A stretch of DNA of 64,000 bases from Desulfitobacterium chlororespirans DSM 11544. GTDB lineage: Bacteria; Bacillota; Desulfitobacteriia; Desulfitobacteriales; Desulfitobacteriaceae. The translations under genes and the position numbers were made by a program. The notes below the pieces were generated by a model. That model had not been told where the DNA came from and made no database searches. It saw only the letters and a program-made list of their open reading frames with translations. Shown piece by piece: positions 62,840 through 64,000 of this stretch. The stretch spans positions 1 to 64,000 of the forward strand of contig NZ_FRDN01000015.1 of the NCBI RefSeq assembly GCF_900143285.1. Reading direction: 5' to 3'. Each line of letters opens with the position of its first letter. The first letter of the stretch is position 1.

Positions 62840-64000
62840 ATGGCCAAGCGAGTTGTTATTGACCCTGTAACACGTGTTGAAGGCCACTTACGCATTGAAG
62901 TGGAGATTGAGAATAATGTCGTGACCAATGCCTGGGCACAGGGAACCATGTTTCGGGGGATTGAGCAGATTCTTCAGGGCAGGGACCCCCGTGATGCTGT
63001 GTATATTACGGAACGGGTCTGCGGAGTGTGTATGGCATCACACGGCTGGACATCGGCCATGGCTGTCGAAGACGCTCAAGGAGCTGAGGTACCCCGTGCT
63101 GCTCAGCTTATTCGCAATCTTATCGCCGGCTCATTATGGCTGCATGACCATCCACTGCATTTCTATCATTTGTCGGCCCTTGATTATCTTGATGTCTTAG
63201 CAGTCAATCATTATCAAGGAAATGTTCCGGAGCTTCTCGCTGTTAAAAATAAAATAATGTCTTTGGTGACGGCGGGAGATACCGCCCCTCTGACCCCCCG
63301 CTACCAGCCGGACAGTTATTCTGTAAGGGATCCGGAAATTGTCACAACCGCTCTCGCCCATTATCTGGAGGCTTTAAAGATTCAGGGTAAAGCCAAGAAG
63401 ATGTCGGCTATTCTGGGGGGGAAACAGCCCCATCAATCCAGTATTGTGGTGGGCGGAGTGACCATCTATCCCCGGAAAGAACAAATGGAAGCCTTCAGAG
63501 CCCTGCTCAATGAAGTCGTATCCTTCGCCGAGCTGACTTATGTGCCTGATGTCGTGAGTTTTTGCACAGGTCCCCTGTTAGAACTGGGGAAAGCCGGAGT
63601 TGGCGCGGGCCCGGGAGGGTATATTGCCTATGGTGGTTTTCCTATGGATGATTCCGGCACGGAGAGATTATTCAAAGGGGGCTTTATCAGCAGCGAGGCC
63701 CCGGGTGTTGTGGAAGCATTGGATATGAGCCGAATTACGGAAAGCGTAGCCAGTGCCTGGTACAAAGATGGGGAGCCTGCTCATCCTTGGGCGGGAGAAA
63801 CCGTCATCGATTTTGATAAAAAAGGAGCCTATACCTTTATTAAATCTCCCCGATATAAGGGTGAGGCTGCTGAAGTAGGGCCGCTGGCCCGGATGATGGT
63901 TATGCAGCATTCGGGATTGCTGGACTTGATGGGCCGCTACGGAATTAAACCCGGAGCGGTTGCCCGTCATCTAGCCCGCGCCCAGGAAACGCTGCTCATG
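62840..64000 (+). CDS. [NiFe] hydrogenase large subunit (N-terminal 387 codons; runs off the edge)
   Basis: ATG 62840 follows the small-subunit stop immediately, with AGGAGG 8 bp upstream, and the frame stays open to the end of the window. It reads Asp-Pro-Val-Thr-Arg-Val-Glu-Gly-His-Leu (8-17), the L1 motif Glu-Arg-Val-Cys-Gly-Val-Cys-Met-Ala-Ser-His (about 57-67) with two of the four nickel-binding Cys, Gly-Gly-Lys-Gln-Pro-His (about 193-198) and Ser-Pro-Arg-Tyr-Lys-Gly-Glu-Ala-Ala-Glu-Val-Gly-Pro-Leu-Ala-Arg (about 335-350). The C-terminal L2 motif with the other Cys pair lies outside the window. No twin-arginine signal: it is carried out with the small subunit. Confidence 0.95.
   Translation, partial: MAKRVVIDPVTRVEGHLRIEVEIENNVVTNAWAQGTMFRGIEQILQGRDPRDAVYITERVCGVCMASHGWTSAMAVEDAQGAEVPRAAQLIRNLIAGSLWLHDHPLHFYHLSALDYLDVLAVNHYQGNVPELLAVKNKIMSLVTAGDTAPLTPRYQPDSYSVRDPEIVTTALAHYLEALKIQGKAKKMSAILGGKQPHQSSIVVGGVTIYPRKEQMEAFRALLNEVVSFAELTYVPDVVSFCTGPLLELGKAGVGAGPGGYIAYGGFPMDDSGTERLFKGGFISSEAPGVVEALDMSRITESVASAWYKDGEPAHPWAGETVIDFDKKGAYTFIKSPRYKGEAAEVGPLARMMVMQHSGLLDLMGRYGIKPGAVARHLARAQETLLM

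Noticed and set aside
1-64000. CRISPR arrays, complete insertion sequences or transposase genes
   Set aside because: No regularly spaced repeats and no transposase-like protein were seen on either strand.

Overview
The window looks like a chromosomal stretch of a spore-forming, anaerobic Gram-positive of the Desulfitobacterium/Peptococcaceae type. This is inferred from gene content, not from a database match. Supporting genes are a complete spore germinant-receptor operon (GerB-GerA-GerC type), a spore-surface BclA-C-like protein, a Tat-exported [NiFe] hydrogenase, corrinoid metabolism (cobTUS under a B12 riboswitch, plus a ferredoxin-ASKHA activator) and strong AGGAGG ribosome binding sites throughout.

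Region 1 (1-9597) is an integrated mobile element. It has a phage-type holin, a lone ParA ATPase, a minus-strand block of small accessory genes, an FtsK-like DNA translocase paired with a replication-relaxation protein, and a switch of three Cro/CI-type regulators around a divergent promoter. It ends in the 3' half of a tRNA-Leu(CAG) gene whose 5' half is absent. That is the signature of site-specific integration into a tRNA gene. No integrase is seen, so it should lie beyond the left edge with the intact tRNA.

Region 2 (9600-26700) mixes ordinary genes with decayed ones. The decayed ones are an AraC fragment, a thioredoxin-domain protein broken by a 19-bp insertion, an internally deleted HisRS-like gene running into a MarR tail, and an ArsR/ABC-permease deletion fusion with an internal stop. 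Intact genes are an HD-GYP phosphodiesterase, a spore-surface protein, an ABC exporter and an ECF sigma/anti-sigma pair. Around the sigma pair I find four copies of one promoter motif (GTTGCAARAA, 9 bp, RTTGTYT) in front of secreted proteins and lipoproteins: a candidate self-contained regulon.

Region 3 (26900-46600) is housekeeping and stress. It holds a PspA-NfeD-flotillin membrane-stress operon, an ABC-F protein behind a leader with a 36-codon upstream ORF and two terminators, a chemoreceptor, the ferredoxin-ASKHA protein, a TerC transporter behind a yybP-ykoY (Mn2+) riboswitch, glycerate kinase, a diguanylate cyclase, signal peptidase I, an aminotransferase and the B12-riboswitch-controlled cobT-cobU-cobS operon.

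Region 4 (46500-64000) has a DUF815 ATPase, the germination operon with a sigma-G-like promoter, a chromosomal ParM-like actin with an acidic partner, a CorC/HlyC-type membrane protein, HtpX, a receiver/CheC/diguanylate-cyclase triad, a two-subunit UxaA-family lyase, a DUF421-DUF4363 pair, and finally the hydrogenase small subunit and the first 387 codons of the large subunit, which run off the right edge.

Themes across the window: cyclic-di-GMP turnover (two GGDEF proteins, one HD-GYP), RNA-level control (two riboswitches, one attenuated resistance-type leader), and an unusual density of recent gene-breaking events between 9.7 and 26.7 kb.
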